DNA of 60,451 nucleotides from Anaerolineae bacterium. GTDB taxonomy: Bacteria; Pseudomonadota; Alphaproteobacteria; DSM-16000; Inquilinaceae. Of the stretch, positions 44,203 through 52,843 are shown one piece after another (the stretch's first letter is position 1; every line of letters begins with the position of its first letter). The notes under the pieces were generated by a model that was given only the letters and a program-made list of their open reading frames with translations, was not told where the DNA came from and made no database searches. Location of the stretch: NCBI GenBank assembly GCA_028285185.1, contig JANQQD010000035.1:1-60451 (forward strand). The letters are read 5' to 3'. Both the position numbers and the translations under genes were made by a program.

Positions 44203-45360
44203 ATGGAGACTCTCTCACAATTGCGTGCCGAACACACGTCCCCGGCATTGAGATGCGGAGCCCCACTGCGCCACAGAAAAGATGTCTTGGTTGTTGCCAG
44301 CGAAACTGCCTCCATTCGAAAACTGCTTGGGTTCGTCGCGCTCAACTATGACATCCGGCGCCCCCGGACGCGTCTGGCCGCACTCAACAGCCAACATCTT
44401 GCGACATCTTTTGCCGTCATCTTGGGTGAACGGCCCAGCGATCTGCGGATTGGCGACTTCTGTAGACGGCTGAAACATTCGGGTTTGCGGCCGCCACTGA
44501 TCGTGTTCGTCGGCCGAAGGGGCAGCCGATGGATCTCCGACACGCTCAGCCAGACGGATGTCGACGGCCTCATCTTTTCCGATCTGCCGGCCGACGATCA
44601 GATCCGGCAGTTCAAGTTCCTTGCCGGCGAGACAATGGACAGGACCCTCGCCGACTCCGACCCCCGGATTGCCGATATCTGGGACGAAGCCAAGGACACG
44701 ATGAATGATCTCAGCACATCCATAGCGCAGGGACATCCGATCGTCCGGTCAAGCGTCCGCAGGTTGGCGAAGTCGGTGATCCGAACGCTGGATGATCGAT
44801 CGTTCAACCGCTTGCTGGCGCTCTTGAAAGATCACCATTCGGAATCCGCGGTTCACTGCCTGGATGTCGCCATTACCGCGCTGTTGCTTGGCCGGCATAT
44901 CGGGGTTCAGCGCAACAGCGATGAGATCAGGCTGTTTGAAATCGGCTTGCTGCACGATCTCGGCAAACTCGCAGTCCCGCCGCACGTCTTGGAGAAACCT
45001 GGCAAGCTGAGCCAAGAGGAGTTCGCGCTGATCCGCAATCACCCGGTGGACACCGCGAAGATCATGCAACGGTCCGGGGGCTTCGACGAGGGCGTCATGA
45101 ACGCCGCCCTCAGACATCACGAGAAGCTGGATGGAACGGGCTACCCGGACGGTCTGGCCGGGGCCGAGATCGACGACCTCAGCCGATTGATCGCCGTCTG
45201 CGATGTGTTCTGCGCACTGACGGAGCGGCGGTCCTACCACGCGGCGAGATCGCCGGAACAGGCCATCCCCATCCTCAAGGACTTGTCGGGACATCACCTT
45301 GATCCGCTGTTCGTCGACCGCCTGATCGAGGTGACGACCGGGGAAGAGAAGCGGAGCTGA
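44203..45360 (+). CDS. HD-GYP c-di-GMP phosphodiesterase with receiver-like N-terminus
   Basis: 385 residues. HD-GYP features are complete: HHSESAVHCLDVAITALLLG, GLLHDLGKLAVPPHVLEKPGKLSQEE (HD near 249), RNHPVDTAK and ALRHHEKLDGTGYPDGLAG with the GYP. Residues 27-150 read like a response-regulator receiver (VLVVASETASIRKLLGFVA, PPLIVFVGRRGS), but the phospho-acceptor position is AVILGE with no Asp, so it is a pseudo-receiver by inference. It hydrolyses c-di-GMP and so opposes the cyclase 1.6 kb away. Confidence 0.9.
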   Translation: METLSQLRAEHTSPALRCGAPLRHRKDVLVVASETASIRKLLGFVALNYDIRRPRTRLAALNSQHLATSFAVILGERPSDLRIGDFCRRLKHSGLRPPLIVFVGRRGSRWISDTLSQTDVDGLIFSDLPADDQIRQFKFLAGETMDRTLADSDPRIADIWDEAKDTMNDLSTSIAQGHPIVRSSVRRLAKSVIRTLDDRSFNRLLALLKDHHSESAVHCLDVAITALLLGRHIGVQRNSDEIRLFEIGLLHDLGKLAVPPHVLEKPGKLSQEEFALIRNHPVDTAKIMQRSGGFDEGVMNAALRHHEKLDGTGYPDGLAGAEIDDLSRLIAVCDVFCALTERRSYHAARSPEQAIPILKDLSGHHLDPLFVDRLIEVTTGEEKRS

Positions 45361-45412
45361 CATGCGGCCGCCATGTGCGCGGCCGCCCCGTGGGCGGTCG
45401 AGCGAGGCGGCG

Positions 45413-46093
45413 CTATAGGTTCTGACACCCCATGAACAGCTGACCCTTCCAGTCCCCGAACTGCTCCTGTTCGGCAATCCAGTCCAGGATGCCTTCGGCC
45501 ATGGATCGCACCATGGTGATGTTCGTCTCCAGGGCCATCCCGTCGCCCGCGCCGGGCGTGGCGAACTGCGCGTTGAAATAGTGCGGGAACACCCCGCACA
45601 TCTCGCCCAGCGTCACCGACCCGCCCAGCCGCCGGATCCGCAGCAGGGCGTTGGCGCCGCGCACCAGCGCGCTGACGTCGTGGTTGCCGCCGTGATAGGT
45701 GACGGGCCGCGGGCCGCAGGTCTCGGTCCGCTGGTCCGGCCATTCCAGATCGAGGGACCGCGCCAGCGAGGCCACCAGTCGCCGCGCCGGTTCGCGGACA
45801 GCGATGACATCTTCCAGCGCCTCGTCATCCCCGGTCGGCAGCGAGACCCATAGCGTGTCGGCGACATGGTAGTCGGCGACGCACAGCTCGGTCAGCGTCA
45901 CGCCCTCGCCGGCATTGACCGCCTCGACCAGGCCATTGATCGACTGCACCAGTTCAATCACGTCCTCGGCATCGCCATGGTACTCCAGCGGCACGAACTG
46001 GCGCGGCAGCACCGCCCACACCACCACCAGCAGCCCCGACCCGAGGCCGACGCCGATCGCGATCCTCTTGATCATGCCTTGCCCGTCGCCCAT
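45413..46093 (-). CDS. Membrane-anchored periplasmic protein of unknown function
   Basis: 226 residues from the ATG at 46093, preceded by GGTGG. An N-terminal signal anchor (IAIGVGLGSGLLVVVWAVLP) is followed by a soluble domain with four Cys (LTELCVADYH, TETCGPR, GEMCGVFPHYF, MGCQNL). Two sections have a similar pattern, ALNSG-like 'SINGLVEAVNAGEGVTLTEL C' and 'GANALLRIRRLGGSVTLGEM C', suggesting an internal duplication. No family recognised. It is transcribed away from the TolA-C-like gene. Confidence 0.75.
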   Translation of the reverse strand: MGDGQGMIKRIAIGVGLGSGLLVVVWAVLPRQFVPLEYHGDAEDVIELVQSINGLVEAVNAGEGVTLTELCVADYHVADTLWVSLPTGDDEALEDVIAVREPARRLVASLARSLDLEWPDQRTETCGPRPVTYHGGNHDVSALVRGANALLRIRRLGGSVTLGEMCGVFPHYFNAQFATPGAGDGMALETNITMVRSMAEGILDWIAEQEQFGDWKGQLFMGCQNL

Positions 46094-46444
46094 GAGCCCA
46101 CCCGGGGAGGAGGCCCCAACCGCCAAGGGGCCCGCCCAAACCGCGGCAAAGCTACCCAAGCCGCCGGCTCCACGCCATCCCCAAGCCCGGTGCCGGAGGC
46201 AAGGCCCGGCACGCTATGCGAGGGTCAGGTCTTCCATTATCACATCTTGGCAGGTGTTGGGATGACGCCCCGGAGCGCGCGTCAGCCCGCCAGGGCGCCG
46301 GCCCAGCACGCCCAGCACGCCAAGCCCAAACGCAATCGCGAAGCCGATTGGGCCCGGCCTCTTCACGGTCGCCCCGCTTGCCTGCGGCCCGGTCGATGAT
46401 AGGCTGCCGACCACGACTTTGGGTATCCATGGGGCGGTGGAATC
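46094..46444. other. Divergent gap with one dispersed repeat
   Basis: About 350 bases between divergent genes. It contains the repeat GGGTCAGGTCTT at 46222-46233. Read on the minus strand that repeat gives the short peptide MEDLTLA before a stop. Nothing else recognised. Confidence 0.5.
46222..46233 (+). repeat. Dispersed GGGTCAGGTCTT repeat, copy 2
   Basis: Exact 12-base core shared with copies at 43043 and 57641; followed by CCATTATCACATC. Confidence 0.6.
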
Positions 46445-46882
46445 ATGTGTCTGCGATCGATCGCACTGGCCGGCGTGGCGCTGGCCCTGCCAGTGACGCC
46501 GGCGTTCGGAACGGCCCCCGGCGCGTCGGCGGCAACCCATGGCGCCCCGCCGGCCGCGGCGCAGCTTGGCCAGCCGGTGCACCTGTCAACGTCGTACGAA
46601 GCGGTGGTGCTGAACCGTGCCCTTTCGTGCTGGAACCCGCCCCCGCTCGGGGCGCAGGACATGATCGTCGAGATCCGTGTCGTCATGCGGCCGGACGGCA
46701 CGGTTGAGGCGGCGCAGGTGCTCGACGAAGCGCGCTATCGATCGGACACCGTCTTCCGCAGCTTGGCGGAAAGCGCCTGGCGGGCCGCGATGAACCCCAA
46801 TTGCCAGCCCTTCCCCCTGCCCGCCGACCGCTTCGACGCCTGGCAGGAGATGATCCTCATCTTCGACCCGCACAGTTGGTGA
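46445..46882 (+). CDS. Periplasmic TolA/TonB C-terminal-domain-like protein
   Basis: 145 residues. A signal peptide (IALAGVALALPVTPAFG) and a short Ala/Pro-rich linker are followed by one TolA-C-type domain: LSCWNPPPLGAQDMIVEIRVVMRPDGTVEAAQVLD near residue 60 and FRSLAESAWRAAMNPNCQPFPLP. The two Cys (SCW, NCQ) are those of the TolA C-terminal disulfide. Full TolA has a membrane anchor and long helix; this one is the domain alone, so its job may differ. Confidence 0.85.
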   Translation: MCLRSIALAGVALALPVTPAFGTAPGASAATHGAPPAAAQLGQPVHLSTSYEAVVLNRALSCWNPPPLGAQDMIVEIRVVMRPDGTVEAAQVLDEARYRSDTVFRSLAESAWRAAMNPNCQPFPLPADRFDAWQEMILIFDPHSW

Positions 46883-46964
46883 CCAGCCGCCGGGCTGGTC
46901 GGAGCCTGTGCCGGGGCGGGTGTGATCCCGCCTCGGCCATTGGATAGAGGCCGCCGATCGGCTG

Positions 46965-47681
46965 CTACTGCAGCAGGTCGGCGGTGGCCTTCCACGCGAT
47001 CGGGCCTGTGCAGGTCTGGCCGACCGACAGATGCTCGAAGTTCTCCGGACTCTCCGAGCCGCCCTGCGCCTGCCGCGCGAACTTCTTCAGGCGGCCCTCG
47101 CGATGCTCCTTCCACTCCTTGAAGAACTTCTCCAGGGCAAAGCCGAACAGCTCGAAATCGACCGTGGAGGTGTTGAACTGGATGCGGAAGGTGCGGTTCA
47201 TATAAGTGGCGTTACCCCATTTCCGGCCTGGGATCACCGCAACCTCGACCACGCGATTGGGAATGACGCCGGCACCCGTCTGGATCGTGTCGTGCACCGT
47301 CATGATCGCCTCGCTGGCTTCGGAGACCGCTTGGCTGGTGCCGCCGCCCAGCACCACGGATTTGAACGTGCCGCTCAGCCCGGAATTCACTTCGTGGTAC
47401 TTGCGGATGAACACGCGCACCTTGTCCGAGCTGTCCTTCGTCGTGAACTTGGCCTCGGGATTCGCCTTCACCAGGGCAACCACGTCCTTCGCCTTGCCGC
47501 GGAACAGGAAGGGCTCTTTATGGCCCTGCAGCGTGTAGGTCGGCGAATTGGCGATATCGACCGCGATCAGGGCCGCCGATTGACTGCCGTCCCAAACGAA
47601 TTGCGCCATCTGTTTGCCATGGCCCTGCATGCCGAACGCCCTGACCTTCAGATGACCGTAGCTCACTCCACCGGCTTCCAT
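46965..47681 (-). CDS. Protein of unknown function, 238 residues
   Basis: Starts at the ATG at 47681, with GGGAGG six bases upstream. No signal peptide or membrane helix. The sequence looks globular with mixed alpha/beta composition: GHLKVRAFGMQGHGKQMAQFVWDGS, FLFRGKAKDVVALVKANPEAKF, VVEVAVIPGRKWGNATYMNRTFRIQF. The C-terminal part has a basic helix (FFKEWKEHREGRLKKFARQAQ). I recognise no family. Codon use is less GC-skewed than in its neighbours, which suggests acquisition. No partner gene is evident; a 570-base gap lies upstream. Confidence 0.75.
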   Translation of the reverse strand: MEAGGVSYGHLKVRAFGMQGHGKQMAQFVWDGSQSAALIAVDIANSPTYTLQGHKEPFLFRGKAKDVVALVKANPEAKFTTKDSSDKVRVFIRKYHEVNSGLSGTFKSVVLGGGTSQAVSEASEAIMTVHDTIQTGAGVIPNRVVEVAVIPGRKWGNATYMNRTFRIQFNTSTVDFELFGFALEKFFKEWKEHREGRLKKFARQAQGGSESPENFEHLSVGQTCTGPIAWKATADLLQ

Positions 47682-48252
47682 ATCAATCCTCCCGTTCAAC
47701 TCGTGTTAAAGCGCAACGCGCCCAGCATTTCGCGGGCGCGCGACAGTTTGTTTGCCTGAGCCTGGGATGGTGGCGAATGCTGGCAACAAGCTTCCATGAA
47801 GGATCCGATGCCAACCGTGATGTTCTATTGCATCACGTCTCTGTTTTTCTTTCCGCGTCCCGGAAGAGATCACTGCGCCTCTCCATAGCAAGCGGCGTCA
47901 ATGACCAAAGTTTGTGGCACATTCGCACGTAACTGTTACGATACCACACAGTGTATATACTTTATTCCCTGACACCCCGCAAGACTTATGAGTACAGATG
48001 GCGCCACACTCTTCTCGGGGTCAGGTCATTCATGGTTACAGTCTCGCTGGCCTTGACCCGTCGCGCTCCACCCACATTGGCGGCGGCACCACACGGAAGC
48101 CGGGCCTTGCCGTCACGGCCCCCTTGGCCCCGCCGCCGGGCGCACTAAACTGAGCCGCAAAAGGTTGCAGCGGCAACCATTGAACGTCGGCCGCCAGCCG
48201 GGCCAAACTCGGTCGCAATGGCCGCAACGACAAGACAGACGGGAGGGAAACC
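47682..48252. other. Gap with a dispersed repeat and an AT-rich patch
   Basis: About 570 bases. The AT-rich patch at 47920-47975 probably includes a promoter. A GGGTCAGGTCATT repeat lies at 48018. The GC-rich stretch 48040-48180 shows no gene that I can support. Confidence 0.5.
48017..48030 (+). repeat. Dispersed GGGTCAGGTC repeat, copy 3
   Basis: GGGGTCAGGTCATT; the last bases differ from the other copies. Confidence 0.5.
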
Positions 48253-49203
48253 ATGGCCAAGGCGTTCGCTTCGGCGGGGGATCTGGCGCCGAAGGCGATC
48301 TCGTTCACCGAGATCGGCCCCGGCCTCTACGCCTTCACCGCCGAAGGCGACCCCAACACCGGGGTCATCATCGGCGACGATGCGGTGATGGTGATCGACA
48401 CCCAGGCCACGCCCGTGATGGCCGCAAAGGTGATCGAGTACATCCGCGCCGTCACCGACAAGCCGATCAAATACGTCGTGCTCAGCCATTACCACGCCGT
48501 GCGCGTGCTCGGCGCCTCGGCCTACGGGGCACAGCAGGTGATCGCCTCGGCCGCCTGCCGCGCCATGATCCACGAGCGCGGGGCCGAAGATTGGGCTTCG
48601 GAATACGCCCGCTTCCCCCGCCTGTTCGAGGCGGCGGACAGCATCCCCGGCCTCACCTGGCCGACCATGACCTTCGACCGCCGCATGACGGTCTATCTGG
48701 GCAGCCGCCGGGTCGACCTGATCCATCTCGGCCGCGCGCACACGGCCGGCGACATCGTCGCCTGGGTCCCGGACAGCTCGGTGATGTTCTCCGGCGACAT
48801 CGTCGAATACCGCTCCGCCTGCTATTGCGGCGACGGCCATTTCGCCGACTGGCCGGCGGCGCTGGACGCCATCGCGGGTTTCCGCCCGCGCGCACTCGCG
48901 CCCGGCCGCGGCGATGCGCTCACCGGCGAGGCCAAGGTGGCCGAGGCCCTGGCGCTGACCCGCGACTTTCTGGAGAGCACATACCGCCCGGTGGCCGAGG
49001 CCGCCGCCGCCGGCCGCTCCCTGAAACAGGCGTTCGCTGCCTGCCGTGCGGCTTGCGACGCGAAATTCAGCACCTACGCCATCTACGAGCACTGTCTGCC
49101 CTTCAACGTCGCCCGCGCCTATGACGAAGCGCTGGGCATGGACACCCCGCGCATCTGGACAGCCGAGCGCGATGCCGCCATGTGGGCCGCTCTGCAGGAT
49201 TGA
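48253..49203 (+). CDS. MBL-fold metallo-hydrolase-like protein with altered metal motif
   Basis: 316 residues; GGGAGGG lies six bases before the ATG. The beta-lactamase fold is clear: GLYAFTAEGDPNTGVIIGDDAVMVIDTQ, then LSHYHAVRVLGAS where the canonical HxHxDH reads H-Y-H-A-V-R, so the Asp and final His are lost. Later ligands GRAHTAGD and FSGDIVE are kept. It may bind one metal or act differently. It heads an operon with an FAD monooxygenase and DUF2783, an association seen in several alphaproteobacteria and linked by inference to aromatic catabolism. Confidence 0.85.
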   Translation: MAKAFASAGDLAPKAISFTEIGPGLYAFTAEGDPNTGVIIGDDAVMVIDTQATPVMAAKVIEYIRAVTDKPIKYVVLSHYHAVRVLGASAYGAQQVIASAACRAMIHERGAEDWASEYARFPRLFEAADSIPGLTWPTMTFDRRMTVYLGSRRVDLIHLGRAHTAGDIVAWVPDSSVMFSGDIVEYRSACYCGDGHFADWPAALDAIAGFRPRALAPGRGDALTGEAKVAEALALTRDFLESTYRPVAEAAAAGRSLKQAFAACRAACDAKFSTYAIYEHCLPFNVARAYDEALGMDTPRIWTAERDAAMWAALQD

Positions 49204-49248
49204 GAGGGCACCAGAAGCTAATGAAAAATATCGCTATATTTCAATGCT

Positions 49249-50859
49249 ATGACAAAGATTTTTGAGACACCGCTTTATCCATACGAGCGCGGCCCGGACC
49301 AGGATGCTACCGCCCCCGCCCGCCATCCGGTGATCGTCGTCGGTGCCGGCCCCATCGGCCTCGCCGCCGCCATCGACCTCGCGCAGCACGACGTGCCGGT
49401 CGTGGTGCTGGACGAGAACGACCGTGTCAGCTGGGGCTCCCGCGCCGTCTGCTATGCCAAGCGCGCGCTCGACATCTTCGACCGCCTGGGCTGCGGCGAA
49501 CCCATGGTCGCCCACGGCGTCACCTGGAACATCGGCAAGGTCTTCCGCGACACCCGCCAGATCTACCAGTTCGACCTCTTGCCCGAGGCCGGCCACAAGC
49601 GCCCCGCCTTCATCAACCTTCAGCAATACCATCTGGAGCATGCGCTGGTCGCCCGCCTCCGAGACCTCCAGGGCGAAGGTCGCCCCATCGAACTCCGCGG
49701 CCGCAACCGCGTGACGGGTATCGAACCTGCCGCTGACGGCGTCCGCCTGACGGTCGACACGCCCGGCGGCCCCTATACCCTCGATGCCGACTGGCTGATC
49801 GCTTGCGACGGCGCGCTCTCGCCGGTCCGCGCCATGCTCGGTCTCGACTTCGTCGGCCGCGTTTTCGAAGACAACTTCCTGATCGCCGACGTGATCATGG
49901 ACGCCCAGTTCCCGACCGAGCGCTGGTTCTGGTTCGACCCGCCCTTCAACCGCGGCCAGTCGGCCCTGCTCCACAAACAGCCCGACCGCGTCTGGCGCAT
50001 CGACCTGCAACTCGGCTGGGACGTGGACAAGGAGGCCGAAAAGCGCCCCGAGAACGTCATCCCGCGCCTGAAGGCAATGCTGGGCGAGGATGTGGCGTTC
50101 GAGCTGGAATGGGTCAGCGTCTACACCTTCCAGTGCCGCCGGATGGAGCGGTTCCGCCACGGCCGCGTGCTGTTCGCCGGTGACGCCGCCCACCAGGTCT
50201 CGCCCTTCGGCGCCCGCGGCGCCAATTCCGGCGTGCAGGACACGGACAACCTGTGCTGGAAGCTGGCCATGGTGCTGGCAGGGACCGCGCCGGACACCCT
50301 GCTGGACAGTTACGATGCCGAGCGTATCCCCGCGGCGGACGAAAACATCCTGAACTCCACCCGTGCGACGGACTTCATCACGCCGAAATCCCCGGTCAGC
50401 CGCCTGTTCCGCGATGCGGTGCTGGACCTGTCAGAACGCGCGCCGTTCGCCCGCCCGCTCGTCAACAGTGGCCGCCTGTCGGTCCCCGCCGTCTACGACG
50501 GTTCGCCCCTGAACGGCCCGGACGACCCGGCCCTGCCCGTACGGACCCGCCCCGGCGCATCGGCCGCCAACGCGCCCGTCGCCGACGGCTGGCTGTTGGA
50601 CCGCCTCGACGGCCGCTTCCACCTGCTCACCCTGGACGCCGACGCGCCCGACGCCCTGGTGATCGGCGGCATCCCCGTCACCCGCCTGGCACTGTCCTCT
50701 GCCGACGACCGGTCAGGCGCGCTCGCCGCCCGCTATCTGGGTGAGGCTCCGTCGGCCGTCACCCTGATCCGCCCGGACCAGCACATCGCCGCCCGCTGGC
50801 AGACCTATGACGAACCGTCCGTCCGCGCCGCCGTCGCCCGCGCCACGGCCCGCGCCTGA
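49249..50859 (+). CDS. FAD-dependent aromatic-ring monooxygenase
   Basis: 536 residues, class A flavoprotein hydroxylase. The N-terminal FAD motif is VIVVGAGPIGLAAAIDLAQHDVPVVVLDEND (about residue 24). DWLIACDGALSPVR near 180 is the DG motif, and VLFAGDAAHQVSPFGARGANSGVQDTDNLCWKL near 305 the second FAD-ribityl motif. A C-terminal thioredoxin-like domain is present, as in 3-(3-hydroxyphenyl)propionate hydroxylases. No ribosome site precedes the ATG, but TATATT lies eight bases upstream, so a leaderless message is possible. Substrate unknown. Confidence 0.9.
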   Translation: MTKIFETPLYPYERGPDQDATAPARHPVIVVGAGPIGLAAAIDLAQHDVPVVVLDENDRVSWGSRAVCYAKRALDIFDRLGCGEPMVAHGVTWNIGKVFRDTRQIYQFDLLPEAGHKRPAFINLQQYHLEHALVARLRDLQGEGRPIELRGRNRVTGIEPAADGVRLTVDTPGGPYTLDADWLIACDGALSPVRAMLGLDFVGRVFEDNFLIADVIMDAQFPTERWFWFDPPFNRGQSALLHKQPDRVWRIDLQLGWDVDKEAEKRPENVIPRLKAMLGEDVAFELEWVSVYTFQCRRMERFRHGRVLFAGDAAHQVSPFGARGANSGVQDTDNLCWKLAMVLAGTAPDTLLDSYDAERIPAADENILNSTRATDFITPKSPVSRLFRDAVLDLSERAPFARPLVNSGRLSVPAVYDGSPLNGPDDPALPVRTRPGASAANAPVADGWLLDRLDGRFHLLTLDADAPDALVIGGIPVTRLALSSADDRSGALAARYLGEAPSAVTLIRPDQHIAARWQTYDEPSVRAAVARATARA

Positions 50860-50872
50860 GAGGACCCCCGCA

Positions 50873-51070
50873 ATGCTGACCACCGCCCCCAACCTCCCCG
50901 ACCCCGACGGCTTCTACGCCGCCCTGATCGCCCTCCACGAGGGCCGCGACGAAGCCGAAAGCCAAGCCATCAACGCGCGCCTAGTCTTGATCCTGGCGAA
51001 CCACATAGGCGACCGCAAAGTGCTGGCCGAGGCGATGGCGCTGGCGGCGGGGACTGACGGCAAAGGGTGA
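50873..51070 (+). CDS. DUF2783 small protein
   Basis: 65 residues from the ATG at 50873; a longer frame overlapping the upstream gene is not family-like. Reads LPDPDGFYAALIALHEGRDEAES, then INARLVLILANHIGDRKVLAEAMALA. DUF2783 proteins almost always accompany an FAD monooxygenase, as here (13-base gap), and may be a small partner subunit. Function untested as far as I know. Confidence 0.85.
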   Translation: MLTTAPNLPDPDGFYAALIALHEGRDEAESQAINARLVLILANHIGDRKVLAEAMALAAGTDGKG

Positions 51071-51115
51071 CTAAGCAGCCAGCGCACGCTGCGTGGCGTG
51101 TCGATGCCCCGATGG

Positions 51116-51529
51116 TCACAGGTCAGGACGCAGCCCGTTCCCGTTGTCCCACGACTGCAGCCGCGGCCAGGGTTCGCATGCCCAGCCGTCGTTGTCTCTG
51201 TCGTGCTGGGCGTAATAGCCGGGTTCGCCCCGATAGGCGGGGGCCAGCCCGACGGCCCGGGCGGCTGTGCAGTTCGGCGCCGCTGCAATGTGCCTGAGCA
51301 TCAGCAGGGGCGGATAGGAACTGGTGGCCATCAGGCCGGTGACCGACAGCAGCATCACGCCGCCCATGATCAGAGGTGGCCAGTGCCTGCGCCCGATCAA
51401 GCGCCGGGGCCCCGCCCGCCGCTGGCCGCGTGCTGCCGCGTTCGCAGAGCGGCTTCGCAGTCGCCTCATAGCCTGCCAGGCGCGGCGCCGGCGTCTTTCG
51501 GACGGCTTCGGAAACGGCAATACGACCAT
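51116..51529 (-). CDS. Membrane protein with Excalibur calcium-binding domain
   Basis: 137 residues. A very basic N-terminus (about 50 residues, many Arg) precedes one membrane helix (LIMGGVMLLSVTGLMATSS). The C-terminal 45 residues are an Excalibur motif: NCTAARAVGLAPAYRGEPGYY, then HDRDNDGWACE with the DxDxDGxxCE calcium loop. It converges on the DUF2783 gene. Start uncertain, since the basic region may be extended. Confidence 0.8.
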   Translation of the reverse strand: MVVLPFPKPSERRRRRAWQAMRRLRSRSANAAARGQRRAGPRRLIGRRHWPPLIMGGVMLLSVTGLMATSSYPPLLMLRHIAAAPNCTAARAVGLAPAYRGEPGYYAQHDRDNDGWACEPWPRLQSWDNGNGLRPDL

Positions 51530-52028
51530 GGGCAGGCCCCTCCCGGAGCGACCGGAAGTATAGCCTTGCGCAGACTAAAGGGGGTTTAACGGGTAACGGT
51601 CTAAGGACGACCGCCCGGTCGCCTTCTGCAATCGGCACAACAACGCAGACGAACGGTTCAAGGAAAAGCAACCACGCCATCAAGTGGATTCGACGGCACG
51701 GCATGAGCCCCGCCGCATGGCGCAGATGACAGTATCGTTGCGCCCGGCTTGTCGACAACAACACTTTTGAGTACCATCCCCTTCGCAGTTCGGCGCATTT
51801 GCGGCCGATTGGCTCTCAATCGGCTGTGCCCCGACGATCCGCTTGCGGACTTGGGCGGCTGCACCCACGACCATCGGCCATGGGCCGCGATCACGTGGGA
51901 ACTTCAGGCTGATCCGGTTTTTCGGATATCAGCCTGGCGCCGACTGCACCCGTGTTTGCCCGAGGCGCCGGCGGAAGTGGACTCCAGGCGATGATTGGCT
52001 CGACGTCCATGTCGTATGAGGAACATTC
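51530..52028. other. Gap without a recognised gene
   Basis: About 500 bases. Short frames on both strands overlap one another and have no ribosome site or family-like sequence. I see nothing further in it. Confidence 0.5.
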
Positions 52029-52586
52029 GTGCGCAATTCGGTGTCGCCGGACTGTGGCGGCACTGAAGTCTGCGCACTAACGGGACCGTTGGGGATGTCT
52101 GCCGGAGAGGAATTGCTCGAAGTTCTTCCAGAAAACGCCGATCCCGAGATGCGCTGGATGATGGACTACTGGATGTCCAAGCGCGGGGACAGATCGATTC
52201 CATTGCGCTCCGACATCGATCCGCTCGATTTTTACATGTTCTGGCCAACCATATACCTGCTGGAAGGGAGAGCGCTCGAAGATCTCAATGTAAAATTTGC
52301 GGGGACTGCGTATAGGAGCCTCTATGGTTTTGAGGTCACCGGCCGGAGAATCGTCGACATTATTCCAGAAGAAATGGTCCCTAAAGTGATAGAGGACTAT
52401 GCTACCTGTCTAGGAAAGAGCATTCCTGTATACCGAGAGTCAAGCATGACTTGGCGGGAACGGAACGCGCCAGTTTCTTACAATAGGCTATTACTACCAT
52501 TCGGGAAAAATTCACAAACCGTCAGATATATACTTGGATTCGCGATAATTTTCACGTATACGAATAAAGAAAAGATAGTATTTTAG
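52029..52586 (+). CDS. PAS-domain protein (PF07310-like)
   Basis: 185 residues from the GTG at 52029, which has GAGGA six bases upstream; an ATG at 52095 lacks a good site. One PAS-like domain: MRWMMDYWMSKRGDRSIPLRSDIDPLDF, then FWPTIYLLE, VKFAGTAYRSLYGFEVTGRRIVDIIP. Such proteins are single sensor modules common in alphaproteobacteria, with unknown ligand. The second half becomes AT-rich and the 257-base gap after it is strongly AT-rich, which suggests acquired DNA. Confidence 0.85.
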   Translation: MRNSVSPDCGGTEVCALTGPLGMSAGEELLEVLPENADPEMRWMMDYWMSKRGDRSIPLRSDIDPLDFYMFWPTIYLLEGRALEDLNVKFAGTAYRSLYGFEVTGRRIVDIIPEEMVPKVIEDYATCLGKSIPVYRESSMTWRERNAPVSYNRLLLPFGKNSQTVRYILGFAIIFTYTNKEKIVF

Positions 52587-52843
52587 ATATTTCCCACCTT
52601 CAATCTGGCAGAAATTGGGCAAATGTCAGGCCACACTGGGGCGACTACCAGTGCGAATGAAGATCTTTAAGCATCTCCCCTATGCATGTAAAGGAATTTG
52701 ACTAATGCGTTTACATGTCATTATCCTTTATTGATTTTTTCTTTCTGAACATTAACTTGAAGATCGCACTATCGTTAACTGTTCAGTCATTGACTTTTGG
52801 AATTTTGATCCGGCGACGATGATTACAGCCGGAGAACTCCGAA

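Noticed and set aside
47700..48250. Possible small genes in the gap before the MBL gene
   Set aside because: Frames are short, overlap repeats and lack ribosome sites.
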